Shown here: positions 38,403 through 52,200 of the stretch, in pieces
How positions within the stretch are numbered: position 1 is the stretch's first letter
Layout of the letters: every line of letters begins with the position of its first letter
NCBI GenBank assembly: GCA_013365325.1
Contig: JABVXV010000039.1
Coordinates: forward strand, 300,308-364,307
Source: Dipetalonema caudispina
Taxonomy: Eukaryota; Nematoda; Chromadorea; Rhabditida; Onchocercidae
DNA: 64,000 nucleotides
Direction of reading: 5' to 3'
Notes under the pieces: model-generated
The model's input: only the letters and a program-made list of their open reading frames with translations
Database searches by the model: none
Told to the model about the DNA's origin: nothing
Program-made: the position numbers and the translations under genes

Positions 38403-39330
38403 ACGAATTTTATATCAATCAAATAATACTAAAATGATGATGTGTCATTTTTCGTTTAATATGGACTCTAAAGTACAATGGTGTATTTTCTTTTTTTTTT
38501 TTTTTTTTTTTTTCCATTTTTATAAATTTTTTTTTTTTTTTTTTTTCGAAATTTACGCATTCAATGATATATAAAATTAATGTATTCCAGTTTATTTTCA
38601 TCAAAGTTAAGTTAGTATCAAAGAAATTATGATCAATATTATGGATAGTGAGTACTTAGCTACAAATATTATAAGAGAAATTTTTAGCTTTCAATCTATT
38701 CTCTTTATGTGACATGCAAATTTTTGCACTCAAGCAAATGCATATTACCATTGTAATTAATCATTTCATGAAGATGATTCAATTATAATTTATATGCAAG
38801 TTATTAATTTTGATTATTGAATTGAATTGATTGTTATATTCCATTGTTCATTCATTTAATTTTTCGAGCAAATATGATAATGATGGAAGAAAACAGAAAA
38901 GAATAACGATTGATAGTGATAGATAAGAAAAATTATTTACAGATAAGAAATGAGAAAGGAATTAAAAATTCTTCTTTAATTTATTATTTATGGATAAGTA
39001 ATTTTTCCAGGAATTTAATTTAATCCAAAATTATAACTTTATTATCAATAAATTAAAGAAAAAAGCTATAGAGCTATGAATAAAATTTATATGAAAGAAT
39101 TGTGATAAAACTTGTTTTTCCTTCTCTGCTCTTCTTCTTTCTTCTCTTCTTACTACTCCTTCCTTTACTTCATGATCGTTTAAAAAGATTTCCAAAAATG
39201 AGCTCAACATGTTACTATCGTGAAGTGTAAAAAAGATGAGAATGGAAAAATTACGGTACGAATGTCTCAACCTGTTTTGTTGTAAATGTTATTTCTTCAG
39301 TTGCACATAATTATTGTTCCTCATTGTTAA

Positions 39331-39421
<91 letters not shown>

Positions 39422-39476
39422 CACCATTATTATTATCATCATCAACATCACCATTATTATTATCATTATCACCATC
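39331..39476. repeat. (TTA)n microsatellite grading into ATC/ACC repeats
   Basis: About 30 TTA units are followed by degenerate TCA/CCA triplets. It yields poly-Ile frames on both strands that are not genes. Confidence 0.95.
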
Positions 39477-42400
39477 CATAGATTGATTTGTATAATAGAT
39501 GTAAATTGCGTCTTCTTATTTTTCATTGTTGTTTGTCATACCTTTTAATGGATTAACTCATCTTTCCCTTTCAGTGTAATTTTGTAAATTTTTTCGTCAA
39601 TAGAGATGATCTAACGGATTCTCTTCTTTTTTTTTCAATAAGAGAGAAAAATACTTTTCAAAAATATTTTACCTTTTTTTTCTTTTTCTTTTTTTTTTTT
39701 TTTTTTTTGCCAGTATGTACAAATGTATGTATGGGTAACAAATGGTGATTATAATGATAATAATAGAAATTATGATGATAACAATAGACATTGTGATATG
39801 TTGCAATTAATTTAATTTACCGATGCAACATTAAAGTCGTCTATATGTCATACTATTACTCATGCATTAAAATTACTAAAATTATCATGAAGATTAATTA
39901 ATTCAATTGTGTTAACGAATAAATTTGTCATATTATGTTGCTATAATTATGAGCTTAATGACCAATATAGCTAATAGTGACCAACAAAAGTTATTGCTTC
40001 ACTTATCAAATAAATTCATTCTATATGTATGTTAATATGTTCATTCTTAATTTTTCCCCATAATATTTCTCTCGTTTCTCGTATGAAAAGAAATTCCCTA
40101 AAATTTAAATAATTATTGAATTTTTTGTTTAAATTTTTTTGTTCAAAATTAAATATTGCGTGAGAGAATAGATAACATTAAGAGGGTAAAGAAAAAAAAG
40201 AATCTACAAAATAAATTAATAGAGTATATTGTATTAATATTCTTTAAATTAGTTTGTAAGATTATTTTAACTGCTACAATTATAATTGTAATGATGAATT
40301 TGTTGATCATCTATCATTTCATCCTTAAACTGATTTACTTGATTACTACTATTGTTAATAAGATATGATGATATATTTCCCATAAAATTACTCTAAAGTA
40401 AGCCAAATATTTTGGTAAAAAATTTTATAAAATAATTAAACTTCAATCGCTTCCATTATTCGTGTTTTTTTTTTTCTTTTGAAATTTAACAGGAATTTAA
40501 TGAAATATGCTAACTAACATTGATTTACAAACATTTCATGAAGATGAAGAGAGAAAAAGATGAAGAAGAGTTTTATAATGGAATTAAAAAGAAGTTAAAT
40601 TATATTCTTGTTTACACAATAGGGTCAAGAACAAAACACGTTTCTTAAGTTGGAAAGATTTTTAGTAAACAACAATTTGTTGAATACATAATACATTTAA
40701 TCCTTCTACTTTTATTCGTTTTACATTTTATTTATTTGTCCCATCTTATTATCTCTTTCATAGATTTTTTTTTTCGAAAAAATTTTCCACCTCATTCATT
40801 TATTACATTTAATTACAATTACAATTACATTATCTCATTCGTTGATAGTTTGTTAAAAGATATTTGTCTTTTATTTTTTAATCTTTCTATGTTATTTCTT
40901 ACTTCCTCCACACTCTAATTAAGATTTGTTAAAATGATGGAAAATTTAATTTCCTAAATTGTCTTTGTTAATAATTCTTTTTGATCTTTTTTTTCTTTTT
41001 TCATTTTCCTTTTTTTTTTCTTTTTTTTTTTTGAGGAGCGAAAAGATTTGATGGATTATTTTTCTTCTGCTATCATTTCACTTTTTTTTTTTGCAAATAA
41101 AGAAAAAAAAAAGATACCTTCAAATAAGTACAATTTACAACAGCATTGCACTAACTAAAAGCATTAATTGTTTTATGTTGGAAAATTGTCTGTCAAAAAC
41201 ATTGATTTTAATTTAACATTATTTTTTTAAGTTTTCATGATTTGCTTCTTGTGATTTAAAATTTTATGATAGTAATAAAATCGTAATTAAACTAACCGGA
41301 TAGGTAAACCGGAATAGATGTATCAAATGTAAATGATAAAATATGACTATTGGCATATTAAATGAAGCAACGTTTTTTGGACTATTATTCAGTGATATGA
41401 AGAGAATATATTATTATCTTTCATTTAATCTTTCTGTATTGCTATCGTTGGAAAAATTCTCATTTAAAAATGAAAAATATCTCTTACCATTCTTTAAGGC
41501 TTCTCCTATCATAGGCCATATTCATATTCAATCCTAGATTATAATATGTCCTTAAAGAGATGTGAATTCCTCAATTCTGTACGAATCAAATTTTTCGAAT
41601 TTAAAACTTTTGATAATTTAAAATAAAATTTGCAAAAATCCATTAATGCTATTAATAATTTTGTTAATTTTAGTTAAAAAAGATGAGCATTTGTAATCAA
41701 AATTCATTCTAAGGTTTTACAACCGGTTTACATAATAATTATTATTATTAATATGAATGATTGTAATAGTTGTTGCTACTGGTATATGACTTTATGCTGA
41801 TGGCAAAAATTTCTACATCCATTTTATTGTAAATATAATAAAAATTTCAATTTATATTTCATTAAATTATGATATAAATTAAATGTAATAGCTAGAACTA
41901 ATCTTCAACATAGACATTCATTCTGTCTAATTTATATAGTTTGAGCAAGTAGATAAACTTAAAAACCTCATTTTATGTCATTTGAGTTTATGAGTATCAC
42001 TATTGCATTCAAGTTTCTATTAATTAAATGAGTAAATAAAGTATGATAATTTAGGTAGTTTAAACTTGAACTGTTCGAATTATTGATCCTAAACAATTTT
42101 TTTGCACATACGATTGTCACATTTTTGCTATGAAGAAAACAAAAAAAAAAAAAAAAAAGAAATTTGTAAATGATTCCGGAGATTTTTAGTTAAAACTTTG
42201 GATTTTTTTTTCTTCACGATTTCTAAAAAATTTACTTCCTGAGATTAAAAATAAAATTTTAGGAAAATTTTGATTAAATGATATCATTTTCTGCAATTAA
42301 GAAATATTGATGTTTCATTGAAAAGGATTCATCATTCGCGCCTAACATTCTTTATACTCAAAATGCGCCGATATGCATTCAGCAATATCTTGCAGCGTAC

Positions 42401-42575
42401 AATTCGCAAATCTTGTTCTAAGATTAGCTATTTTAGAAAATGATAATTGTTGTAAAGTTTAGTTGGAGAAATTGTCATCATTGATTTTGGCAACTATTCA
42501 TATCGTTCTTCTGATCAGTCTTCGTATAAAGGTCAACAGAGTTTAATTTTTTTTTTTTTTCTTCTTTTTTTACAG

Positions 42576-42751
42576 GTGGATGTCGGAAATTTGCCACTTC
42601 CCCGTTTTTTCATCACTCTCTTTCGCCTATTCCCATATCAAATTCGTCAACTTCATTCGTCCTCTTCGAATCTTTCCTCTTCCACCTCATTTCACCTTTC
42701 TCCTCTTCTCTTCCATTATTGCTGATATTTACTACTGAAATAGATCACTAA
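42576..42751 (+). other. Exon-like pyrimidine-rich segment after a strong acceptor
   Basis: A long T tract ending in TTTTACAG at 42575 is followed by 58 open codons to a TAA at 42749-42751 (GCRKFATSPFFHHSLSPIPI and onward). A second frame is also open, for about 49 codons. The segment is CT-rich, which alone can keep frames open. No upstream exon fits. It could be a non-coding 5' leader exon of the gene at 43.7 kb, a terminal exon of an unseen gene, or chance. Confidence 0.2.
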
Positions 42752-43719
42752 ATCAAATCATCTGTTCACTTATTTATTTATTTATTTATTTATCCTGTAA
42801 ATTAAATGAAATAAAATTTTTGTTTATTTGCATATTTACTATACTTATTTGCTCTTGTAATTTTTAATGGAATATTAAATCAATTGTACACAAAATTATT
42901 TATTTGTTCATTTATTTGTTTACCTATTCACTATCTTGAAAGAATAGTAAATAGAGGAAGAAGTTACATTGGCGAACTTTGTTTAGACATTTGTGGAAAA
43001 TAATTTGATAGAATATGAGATTTCTCAAGACATAATTAAAGTAATTCTCATTCAACAAAAGCGAAAATCTTTTAAAGCCTTCTGCAAAAATTTCGTCAAT
43101 ATTTTTATTTACTCTTATATAGCACTCATACTCTAATATTTAACAAAATGTAATTTTGTTGTTTTTATTTCCATATTATACATTTTTTTTGCAGATTATC
43201 ATAATTAGGGAATGATTGATTAAATGCTTAAATGTATATTCCAAATTTCTTTACATTCCGATATAAGCATTTCTGATTTCCATCTTTATTTGAATTTTTA
43301 TCGTATATTTGTCAAAAAATTTTCTTCTGTTTAAAATGCAAAAGAAAAAAGGACAATTAATGCATCCATCAATGTTGAGGAAAAGAAAAAAAAAAAACGA
43401 GTTTTTCAACTAAATTATTTTCTCCATTCAAATCTGTTAATTTTGGAGGAAAAAAAATCATTTTAAAAAATAAAAACACTTCTTGCTATAAAAAAAAAAA
43501 AAGGATTGTAAATTAAATTATGACAGTATACCATTGATATTTATTACTACTATATGTTATGTTGATTTTTTTTTTTGAGAAAATCAATTTACAAAAATGT
43601 TTATTAATATGTTTATGTTAGTAAAATTTAGGTAAAAAGAAATATATTGTTTTAGGAGTTTTTTTCTTCTTTTCTTTTCATAAGTTTGAGAATATAAATT
43701 TCAGGTAATAAACAAAGAA
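42752..43719. other. Upstream region and 15-base leader of the four-TM gene
   Basis: AT-rich with no coding signal. It ends with an AATTTCAG acceptor at 43697-43704, 15 bases before the ATG at 43720. This is a typical spacing for spliced-leader addition (inference). Confidence 0.4.
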
Positions 43720-45791
43720 ATGACGGAATCGGATCAAGCAGATGGAATGACAGAATCTACGATGACAACAAAAACGGTAAAACGATGCAACAGGTGCTGT
43801 TGTAACTTATTACATGTAACAACCGCTACATTATTAATCGGTTGCTTGGAACTATGCTATTTTTCATATGAGGTATGGCTGAGCTTAAATAATAACAAAA
43901 AGTTTGATCAATCATTTTCAAAAATGTTATTATTGATTGATTGAAAAAGAAAAAAAAAATTTTTTTTTTTTTGAATTATCTTTTGAGTATTGGCTCTAAT
44001 TTAGATCTTTTCAACAATATACCATTTTGTTCAAACGGGTGAACAATATCTTCTTTCATTATCCATATCATTATTTGGTATACTTCTTGCATTTATTGCT
44101 TCTCTTTTACTTTTTGTTGCTATCAAAACAACAACACCATATTTACTGGTACCACATTTACTAATGCAGGTAATATTTAAATGTTTAATTTTTTATTTCG
44201 AAATTTTTAATTTAATTTTTTTTTTCCTTTTATAAATTAATGAAAAAAAATTGTTGATTTATAGATTCATAAGAACTTATATTTTATAATGAAACTTAAT
44301 ATACGTTTACTACTTGTATTACCTGTACTTGTCCCATTTATTTACATATTCCTCTTGATTGCTTAAAATCGTTGTTATTAGTTGAGAATGACAATTTTTG
44401 AAGTTAAATTTATTTGATATTCATTCATAATTTCCAATGATACGATATTTTTTATGAAAAATAAGTGAAATATTTCGACGAAATTTTTACTTTTTAAATT
44501 TTTGAAAAATTTCAGGTTGCATCAATATGTATTCTATCACTTGTCTGTTTATTTTGTTTATTTACTCTAATGGTTGGAACAAGCTTGGATTTCAGGCACT
44601 TTTTTTTTTGTCTTCATTAATTTGAAAATAAAAATCATCGTTGACGTGTGCTAACGAATTCTTTTATTATATTAGTACTAATTTGATTTGTAGTGAATTC
44701 ATCCTTTAAGCGAAATTTCTATCAAAAAATTATCATTTATTCACAAAAGATATTCCTCATTCGTAGGTAAACTGAAATAGTTGATTCACTAAAATTCAGG
44801 ATTTCCTATCAGGATTTCCTGATCATAGTAGGGACATAGCGACGACTTAAATGCACATTATATTAGCCTTTCAAGAATGGCCCGAAATGCCATTTGCGTG
44901 TGTCATCGTTTTAAATCATTTTGTTCGATATTGCTAATACCTGTTCTGATGTGTTCAAAATTTGCTTCTAACTGTTAATTAACCAATTTTGAGTTCGACG
45001 TAATAAGTTCAAAAGCTAAAGGAATTCCAACATAATGTTATGCTATATTAGTAATTGTTAAACAAATTTGAAAAGTTTTAACCCGAAAAAGTCTTAACAA
45101 TTCGATCTATATAAGCGTTTTCAAGTTTTCCAATTCGAAGAGTCTTCCATAAACTCAATTTACGAATACAATACAATCCAAATGAATGTTATATTTCATG
45201 GTTTTTAAGAAAAAAGAATTCTTTGGAAAAAATTCCATTTAATTGTAATTAAATTTCAGGATTGTTAATGTGGAAGATAGTCCCATTGATGATTTGGCAT
45301 TGAGTACGACGGGCAAGTCAACCTATGAACTAATTCATATATCTCGAGTTCTTGCTTTGATCTTAACCTTCATTTGTATATTTCTACTTTTACTCGGTTT
45401 AGTGCAGGTTACTCATTTCAATGCTTTCCTTCAATTTCAAAAAATCTCAATGCAATTTGAAATTTCGAACGAACGAAACAAATCATTCGAAAAATAATGA
45501 ATGGAATAAAGTAAATGGCAGGAAATTGCTCATTACAGAAAATAAAAGTCTAAATAATTTTAAAATAAAATTCAAAATTTTTAATTATAGGTATGGATGC
45601 TTATCATTGTTTTTCGATGTTTTTTTCATTTACAAGAAAAAGCCATCCTAAAAACTCAATGCATAGCCGTAAATAGAGGTGCAAATAGGATACAAGCTAG
45701 CAAAAGGCAAAATTGCTCAGCTAATGATGCGAGAAATAATAATTGCTTTTCACTGGAAATGAATTCGACAAAATTTGTCCGCGAAAATTGA
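43720..45791 (+). CDS. Four-transmembrane protein of unknown function (five exons, 248 aa)
   Basis: Exons are 43720-43872, 44005-44169, 44516-44595, 45260-45407 and 45591-45791; they join in phase to TGA. A short cytoplasmic head with a Cys cluster (KRCNRCCCNLLH) precedes four hydrophobic segments: LHVTTATLLIGCLELCYF, LSLSISLFGILLAFIASLLL, SICILSLVCLFCLFTLMV and VLALILTFICIFLLLLGLVQ. A loop with DSPIDDLALSTTGK lies between TM3 and TM4. The C-terminal tail is polar (CFFHLQEKAILKTQ, then Asn/Arg-rich). The layout, with a Cys-rich start before TM1, resembles LAPTM/MARVEL-like small membrane proteins of nematodes, but I cannot name an orthologue. Intron 3 must begin with GC (AG/GCACTT) to keep the frame. 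AATAAA follows at 45948-45953. Confidence 0.72.
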
Positions 45792-48700
45792 AATGGATTA
45801 ATAGCAGCAGATAATTCAAGGAATTTTCTCGAGAATAACAGCTTTCATTATATTGTACCATGCGATCGGACAGTTTTCTGCGATGATCTCATCATTTCAA
45901 CGTGTCATTTATTACTACTTGTTATATTTTTTTCTTTTTTTTTTTTGAATAAAGAATATCTCGAAATTGAATAAAATTTTTTTCATATCAATTATATATG
46001 CATTTTTTGTGGCTTTCAAGAAAATGACAGACATCAAATGAGTTGGGAATGAATCTTCAATATGACAGCTCAAATGTAATTATAGACAGAATATGTAAAA
46101 CTTCGAGTGACAATTTTGAAAGGTTTTAAAAATTAGGATAGAAAAGTTTCAACTAAAAACTTTTTTGTTCCCACGGGTATGCAATGTTTTGTCGTTTTTT
46201 TATATTTTCCACTTATAAATTTCAGTTTAAAAGTTACAAATCTTTGGATATGATTGAAATGTTTTAAATTTTTCTAATGACGTCAACAACTTCATACTTT
46301 ATAAAGCAACAATTTATCTCCTTCATGTTTCTCATTTTCCATTATCCGTCTTTTCAATGATCGTTGAAAGAGCAGCCATACAAATAAGTTTGCATAAAAT
46401 TATGAAAAAACGAATCCAACAATATTCAATCATTACAATTATGAATTTGTCACTCAAAAAAAATAAACAAATGTCAGATTATTTCATTTAACAGTGGCAA
46501 TTATTCTATAAAGTCTGACATGATTCAAATTTAAATATAATATAATTCTACATTGGCATGATCAAAAGTTCATCTTAACTTAAGTTGCTACTAGCAAATT
46601 ACAATCGGTTATTTAGACAATAAAATCATTCCATCATCATCCATGAAGATAACTGAAAATGTTTACATCTTTCTACAAGATTTCGAAAATTTGTCTACTC
46701 GATAACATTAATTGCTTGTAGAATCGGTTATTAGAGTCCAAAATGATCAACCGTTTCATTTTGATCATAATGAAATTATGATCAACACTTACAGCTATTA
46801 TCAAAATTTTGCTAATTTCATACCTTTTTTTTTGAATTACTTCTCCCTTTTTTCATTCCTTTTCGTCAGAATGGGTGAAGAGATTCAAATTGGTTTAAAC
46901 TGTTGTTTTCTTACTGACAAAAATAATTTCCTCGTACTGTTGTTACTCTTTCAAGTTACCTGGGACAGATTGAGTTTGAAATAATTATTGATGCATGTAA
47001 TCAAAATGATTGACGATTCCTGATTCTTTATACCATTTGATCGGTAAGCTAGCAAGAATTAAAACACATAACTACCATTCAAACTTTTTTCTTCTGAATT
47101 TCTTCAGAATCACTACATACAAATCGAATACCAATTCAGGTAAATGCATTGTATAACATATAAAAAATGAAAATGTTAGAGTTGGAGGGTGAAAGAGTTG
47201 TTGAACTTGGGCAAACTGTTGTTCTATTACTTTTCAGCATTGTTGTTCAACAACTCTTCCACTAGCTACATTCATTTACGCTCTTTTTCGTTTCATCCGT
47301 GATTTTTTACTAAATCTATTTGCAATCAGTTATAGGAAAAAAAAGAACGGAAAAAAAAAAAAAACTGATTGATAAAATCATTGAATCTAATAATTTGATT
47401 ACCTATTGAAACAAGCTATTCCGGTAAAAAATCTGGTTAATATCTTTTACTCATTGCCATTAATTACCTACGAAATATTTTTCAATTATTTAATGTGAAC
47501 AAGATTAGAATCTTATGAAATAATCCGTGTAATCAAAGTGTAACAGAACAGTGAACAAAATCAATTTTAAACGGTACAGAGTAATGACAAATTATGGAGT
47601 ACTGTATAAATAAGCTTAGATCTTAGGCCAATGTGTTAAGAAACTTTGGCTCAAATGTAATAATAAGATCAAATTAAATGAGAAAACCACTTTTTTTCAG
47701 CTTAGAATTAATGTCAAAAAGTAAAATACTAAGGTGTAATTTTAGCATAATCAAATCAAAATTTTATCTAAACAATTTAGACTTAGGATTAGTGTAAAAT
47801 TTGAGTTTAAATCTAAAGATTAATTAATCTAGACTAGAAAAAATATTGAAAAATGTGGTTTTTTGTTCGATTACTGTATATGTAGATTCCTGACAGAGTA
47901 AACCGAACAGTTAGTTACTGATTGATATTAAAAATGATAGGCAGGTTTTTTTTTTTTTTTTTCCGACAATGATGACATCATTGACTATTAAAAATTCTGC
48001 TTAGAAGTATGTACCTTTTTTCTTTTAATTCTATACTGGAATTTGTTTCTCATAAAATTAAGTTAATAAATGATTAACGATAATATTCTAACAAGTTGAA
48101 AATAACTTAATTAGTTACTCGATCTTAGAAGGGATAAATTGTCAAATATGCGAAGATCAATTCCTAATTCTATTCTAAATGGAATCAATAGTATCTTTTT
48201 TTTACCTGTGTTTCCTATTTTACCAAAAATTATTCATCATCTTCTTCACCCTTCCTGATATTTCATCTTCTGGTTTTTATCGAAAGAACCTGCTTTGCAT
48301 AAGCATTATAGCATCGATTAGCGAATCAGATAGTTCTAAGGACGTTGAACCTTTTTTTTTTTTTCTCTCTCTCTCTCTCTCTCTCCATCTGTCTGCTTTA
48401 TTTCTTAAAAATAATGGTAAAAAAAAAAAATTTGGCGTTTAAAATAAAAATTCAGTCAACAAAAATTTTTCCGCTCTTTAGCGATTGCAATTTGTCAGTC
48501 AGCTCCATTTTTTACCGATAATTCTTGATTGTATCATTGATTTGCTTATCAATACCTCAGAGAATACTTTGAGTTAATCGGATAGAATTATCCTTCAATT
48601 TTTTTTCTACAATAAAATTTGACAGCTCATAACATATTTAAAGTTTTTTTTTTTTTTTTTTTTTTTAACTTTATTCTCTATAATTTTCATTCTTTTCATA

Positions 48701-49214
48701 GCACTATTATTGTTCAAAATATTCCGGTAACTCCCTTGAGATCATCAATACTTTTCATACATTTATAGATATATATATATATATAACTTGTGGATTTCCT
48801 TTTACAAAAACCATTGAATTGAAGATTACATGTTCCGGTTTTATCGTAAAGAGAATTCCGTTTTTTTTTTTTGTTCGTTAAAAAAATTAGCTAATGTATT
48901 CCATTCTGTCATTCTTTTTCAGAGTTCATTTGGTGATAGTAATGCAGATATTCCAATAATCAATAATCATTTGCTATAGCACTAAACCGTTTTTTTTTTT
49001 TCTTTTTCTGGATATTCTTGCTTATTCATAATGTCATATTGACATACTTATCGTAACTTTTAATAGAATAAAATTATTTCCTCAGGAACAAAAAGCTCTC
49101 ATCAAAACTTATCAAAAAAAAAAAGATCCATACACAGATCATAGATCTTTGTATCTTTGTATTAATTTAAATAAAGCAAGCTGTATTTGTATGTAATTAA
49201 TTATATATTCTGCT
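45792..49214. other. 3.4-kb spacer between the four-TM gene and the PTR gene
   Basis: It contains the AATAAA of the upstream gene (45948-45953), a 14-bp perfect stem-loop at 47193-47258, T runs and a CT run at about 48366-48386. A 90-codon open frame at 46712-46984 is Phe/Asn-rich with no splice support and is not called. Confidence 0.45.
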
Positions 49215-52200
49215 ATGTCACAACATCACAAAACAACAGCAGCAGTTCGTTGGGAAAATTCCGAAAATCGGAAAGCAGAAGATCCGAAAAATGGTATCTA
49301 TTTATTACATTAACATATAGTTAAAAATATCTAACCGTATAATTTTTATTTGAAAATATTTTTTAAAAATGATACGAAAATTTGCTACAAATTTATTTTA
49401 CCTACAGATTTTTCATGGAATATGAAGATCAATATACCAGATTATTCCGATATCTATCATAGTAATTCATGGAAACCATCTCAAGCAAATGATGATTGTT
49501 CATCATCTTTACGTAGACATCAACGATCCAGTGTTTTAGTGGGAAAACGTTCCATGCAACTTTTCGAAGAATCAGGAGAGAAAGAACCAATGTTTGTTTA
49601 ATAATTTCAAAAAATTATCATTAAACTAATGATTCGATGTATTTTTATAATATTATTTTAGGTTTATAAAATTCATTATAAAAGTGTACAACAAATGGGG
49701 TTTCTGGATCGCTCGTTTTGCTTGGCCTGCTATGATTACCTGTATTCTACTTTCAATATTAGCACTTCTCAAAATATTTCACACACCGTTAGTTTATATT
49801 CAAAAGATAACAATAAATGATGATATTTATCAACTAGGATAAAAAAAAAAAAAGAAAGGAAAAGTATAAAATTTCAGATATTTAAGAATTATGCAATTAT
49901 TGTAGACAACGCAATGATCTAGAAGGTTATTCACCATTCGAAGCTCGTTCTCGTATCGAATACAACAAATATTTGAACTTCTTCTCAGGAAGTGGTTTGG
50001 CTATATCAACATATTTGTATATTACAGCCAAAGATGGTAATTCTATGCTTCGACCAAGGCATCTTAATAATACCATAGAGGTAAATTCGATATCACTACA
50101 AAGATTTTTTTTTTTTTCTATCCTATAGTGATATTCTAATCAGTACTTTGAACTAATTAATACCAATCAAGTGATACTAGGTAATCTTAATCTTAAAGTA
50201 TACGAAAGTTTCATATCTTTAGAATATACAATACATTTGTAGGTGCTACATTTGGCTGTTAACAATATTACATTGTACGATCCAATTACACGTCAAAATC
50301 AATCCTTTAATCAATTCTGCAAAGAGTTTTGTAATATTAATGAACCTGTACTACAATTTTATGTAAGTTAATGTATCTTCTGATCTAAATTTGCTCAAGT
50401 GCAAGCATCTTACAATAACCTTTGCAATTGACAGTTTAGTTTGTCTGTTCTCCCTGATACATTTGACAAATAGATTATTTATCTAAAAGTATCTAAAGAT
50501 ATAACAAGTGCTCTTATTGACCGTCTATTTCAAATTGAATTATCTATCGAGCATATTGTTCACTTCAAAAAAAAAAAGAACTTATTATCAGAATTGATAA
50601 ACACAATCGATAGATTGCAAAAATCTGAGGATTCAAGCGCTTTTCTGTATACTCATAAATTACGGATGCATGATATACAATCTGGAAATAAAAAACAGTT
50701 TGTAAAATAGATATTAACTAGTGTTATGTATTAAATAAACAATAATAGTATGATCTAAGGAGATAAATTCATACTGATTATCGATTGATTACTCGTACTT
50801 GTAAATTGTCACCAAATGTTATCTTGACATTCTTCTTGTCTTCTTTTGTTTACATTTTCTTTTGTGGTTTAATTTATCAAAGTGTAATTGCAAATTGTTT
50901 GAGTAACAATATCATTGAATATTTCAGAATGCATATATGGTACAAAAGTGGAATCTGGAAAATGGTGATCGTCCAAATCCATATTTACGACTACGTTATC
51001 CTATTAGTACCCTATTTGGACGTGAAATACCTATTCAGGTGCTCTTTATTTTTAATCTTTTCTCAATATATATGGTTATTTAAATGTGATGCATTAATTA
51101 AGCAGGTTACTCTTATTGAACATTTGATGCTAGTTGAGGAAATTGTACTGCTTGAAAAAGATATAAATTCTTCGTACAAGTAAATGCAGAAAATTTGCAG
51201 AAGATATGTAAAATGTATGATACGCAAAAGATTCTTTCATCTTTTTCCTTTCCACTACTTCCATGTTCGGATTCAAGACACTTTGTAATTTACTAAACAG
51301 TGTCATCTGAAACAAACTATAATTTTAATAAAATAATCATCCAAGCATAAATTAGGTAGAACTTAAAAAAAAAAAAAAAAAAAAAAGAAAAGAAAAAAGA
51401 ATAAATTGTTGTAACAATAAATCAATATAGTAAAATGATGCATTTTTAGCCATATTTTTTTGGTGTAGAATTATATAATGGTGATGAAACAAAAGAGGAT
51501 ATTAATGAAGAAACGGAAGGTGTACGACAATTATTTGGAAATGATACGAATGCAGAATTATTAGTAGTATGGAATGAGACATATCCAGCGATAACGAATA
51601 TGAAATCGGTGAAAATGATTTCATTACAACTTCGTGCCTTGGAAAAACCTCAATGGAGCAAAGATGAAACAAAACAATGGGAAATGAATGTCGTTCATTT
51701 CTTCGAGTATCGCATTCTCTTCTTACTATTTTGATGTTTAATTTAGATAGGGGTAATCTTTTGTAAGATAGATAATCTGTGAGCATTATCGAAGCATTAA
51801 AATTTTTAAATCATTTAATCAATTATTTATGATTAGCTAATCATATATAATATATTGATCCTTTCATTACAGAAACTATCAATCAGAGGATTTGATAATT
51901 TATGTCGTTTCTACGACTTATATCGAGGAAGAAATGGTTCGTGCTGGAATATCATTGTTACCGTATCTAACTACTGGTTTTATTATCATGTGCACTTGCT
52001 CTGTAATTACCGTAATGGTTCGAGCTGCTTATATGCATCAAAATAACATATTCAAGGTTAACTTATTCATTTAATTTCTTATTTAACTCCTTACTCTCTA
52101 ACTTATTTATCTTATTTGCTTATCTTCTTCATTGTTCAAACTTTTCCACAACAAATCATTTTATCATTGATATTCTTTCAAGGCAAATTAATTTGCAGAA

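Larger units (their letters stand above)
36215..42575. other. 6.4-kb gene-free region with microsatellites and long T runs
   Basis: No exon chain was found. Landmarks are a GA run at about 37980-38005, a T37 run at 38365-38401, further T runs near 38490-38545, and the (TTA)n array at 39331-39476. Open frames are low-complexity (poly-Ile, poly-Phe, Asn/Ile-rich). Confidence 0.5.

Noticed and set aside
39311..39548. Poly-isoleucine frames on both strands
   Set aside because: They are translation of a (TTA)n microsatellite.
46712..46984. 90-codon plus-strand open frame
   Set aside because: Its composition is Phe/Asn/Leu-rich as in neighbouring non-coding DNA, and there is no splice or homology support.
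51106..51178. Possible extra exon between PTR exons 6 and 7, with an acceptor and a GTAAAT donor
   Set aside because: It enters in phase 0 and leaves in phase 2, so it cannot join exon 7 in frame, while the direct exon 6-7 join does.
50785..51183. 132-codon plus-strand open frame
   Set aside because: It reads through PTR exon 6 in the wrong frame. The exon 5-6-7 chain in the correct frame matches the Patched-related family.
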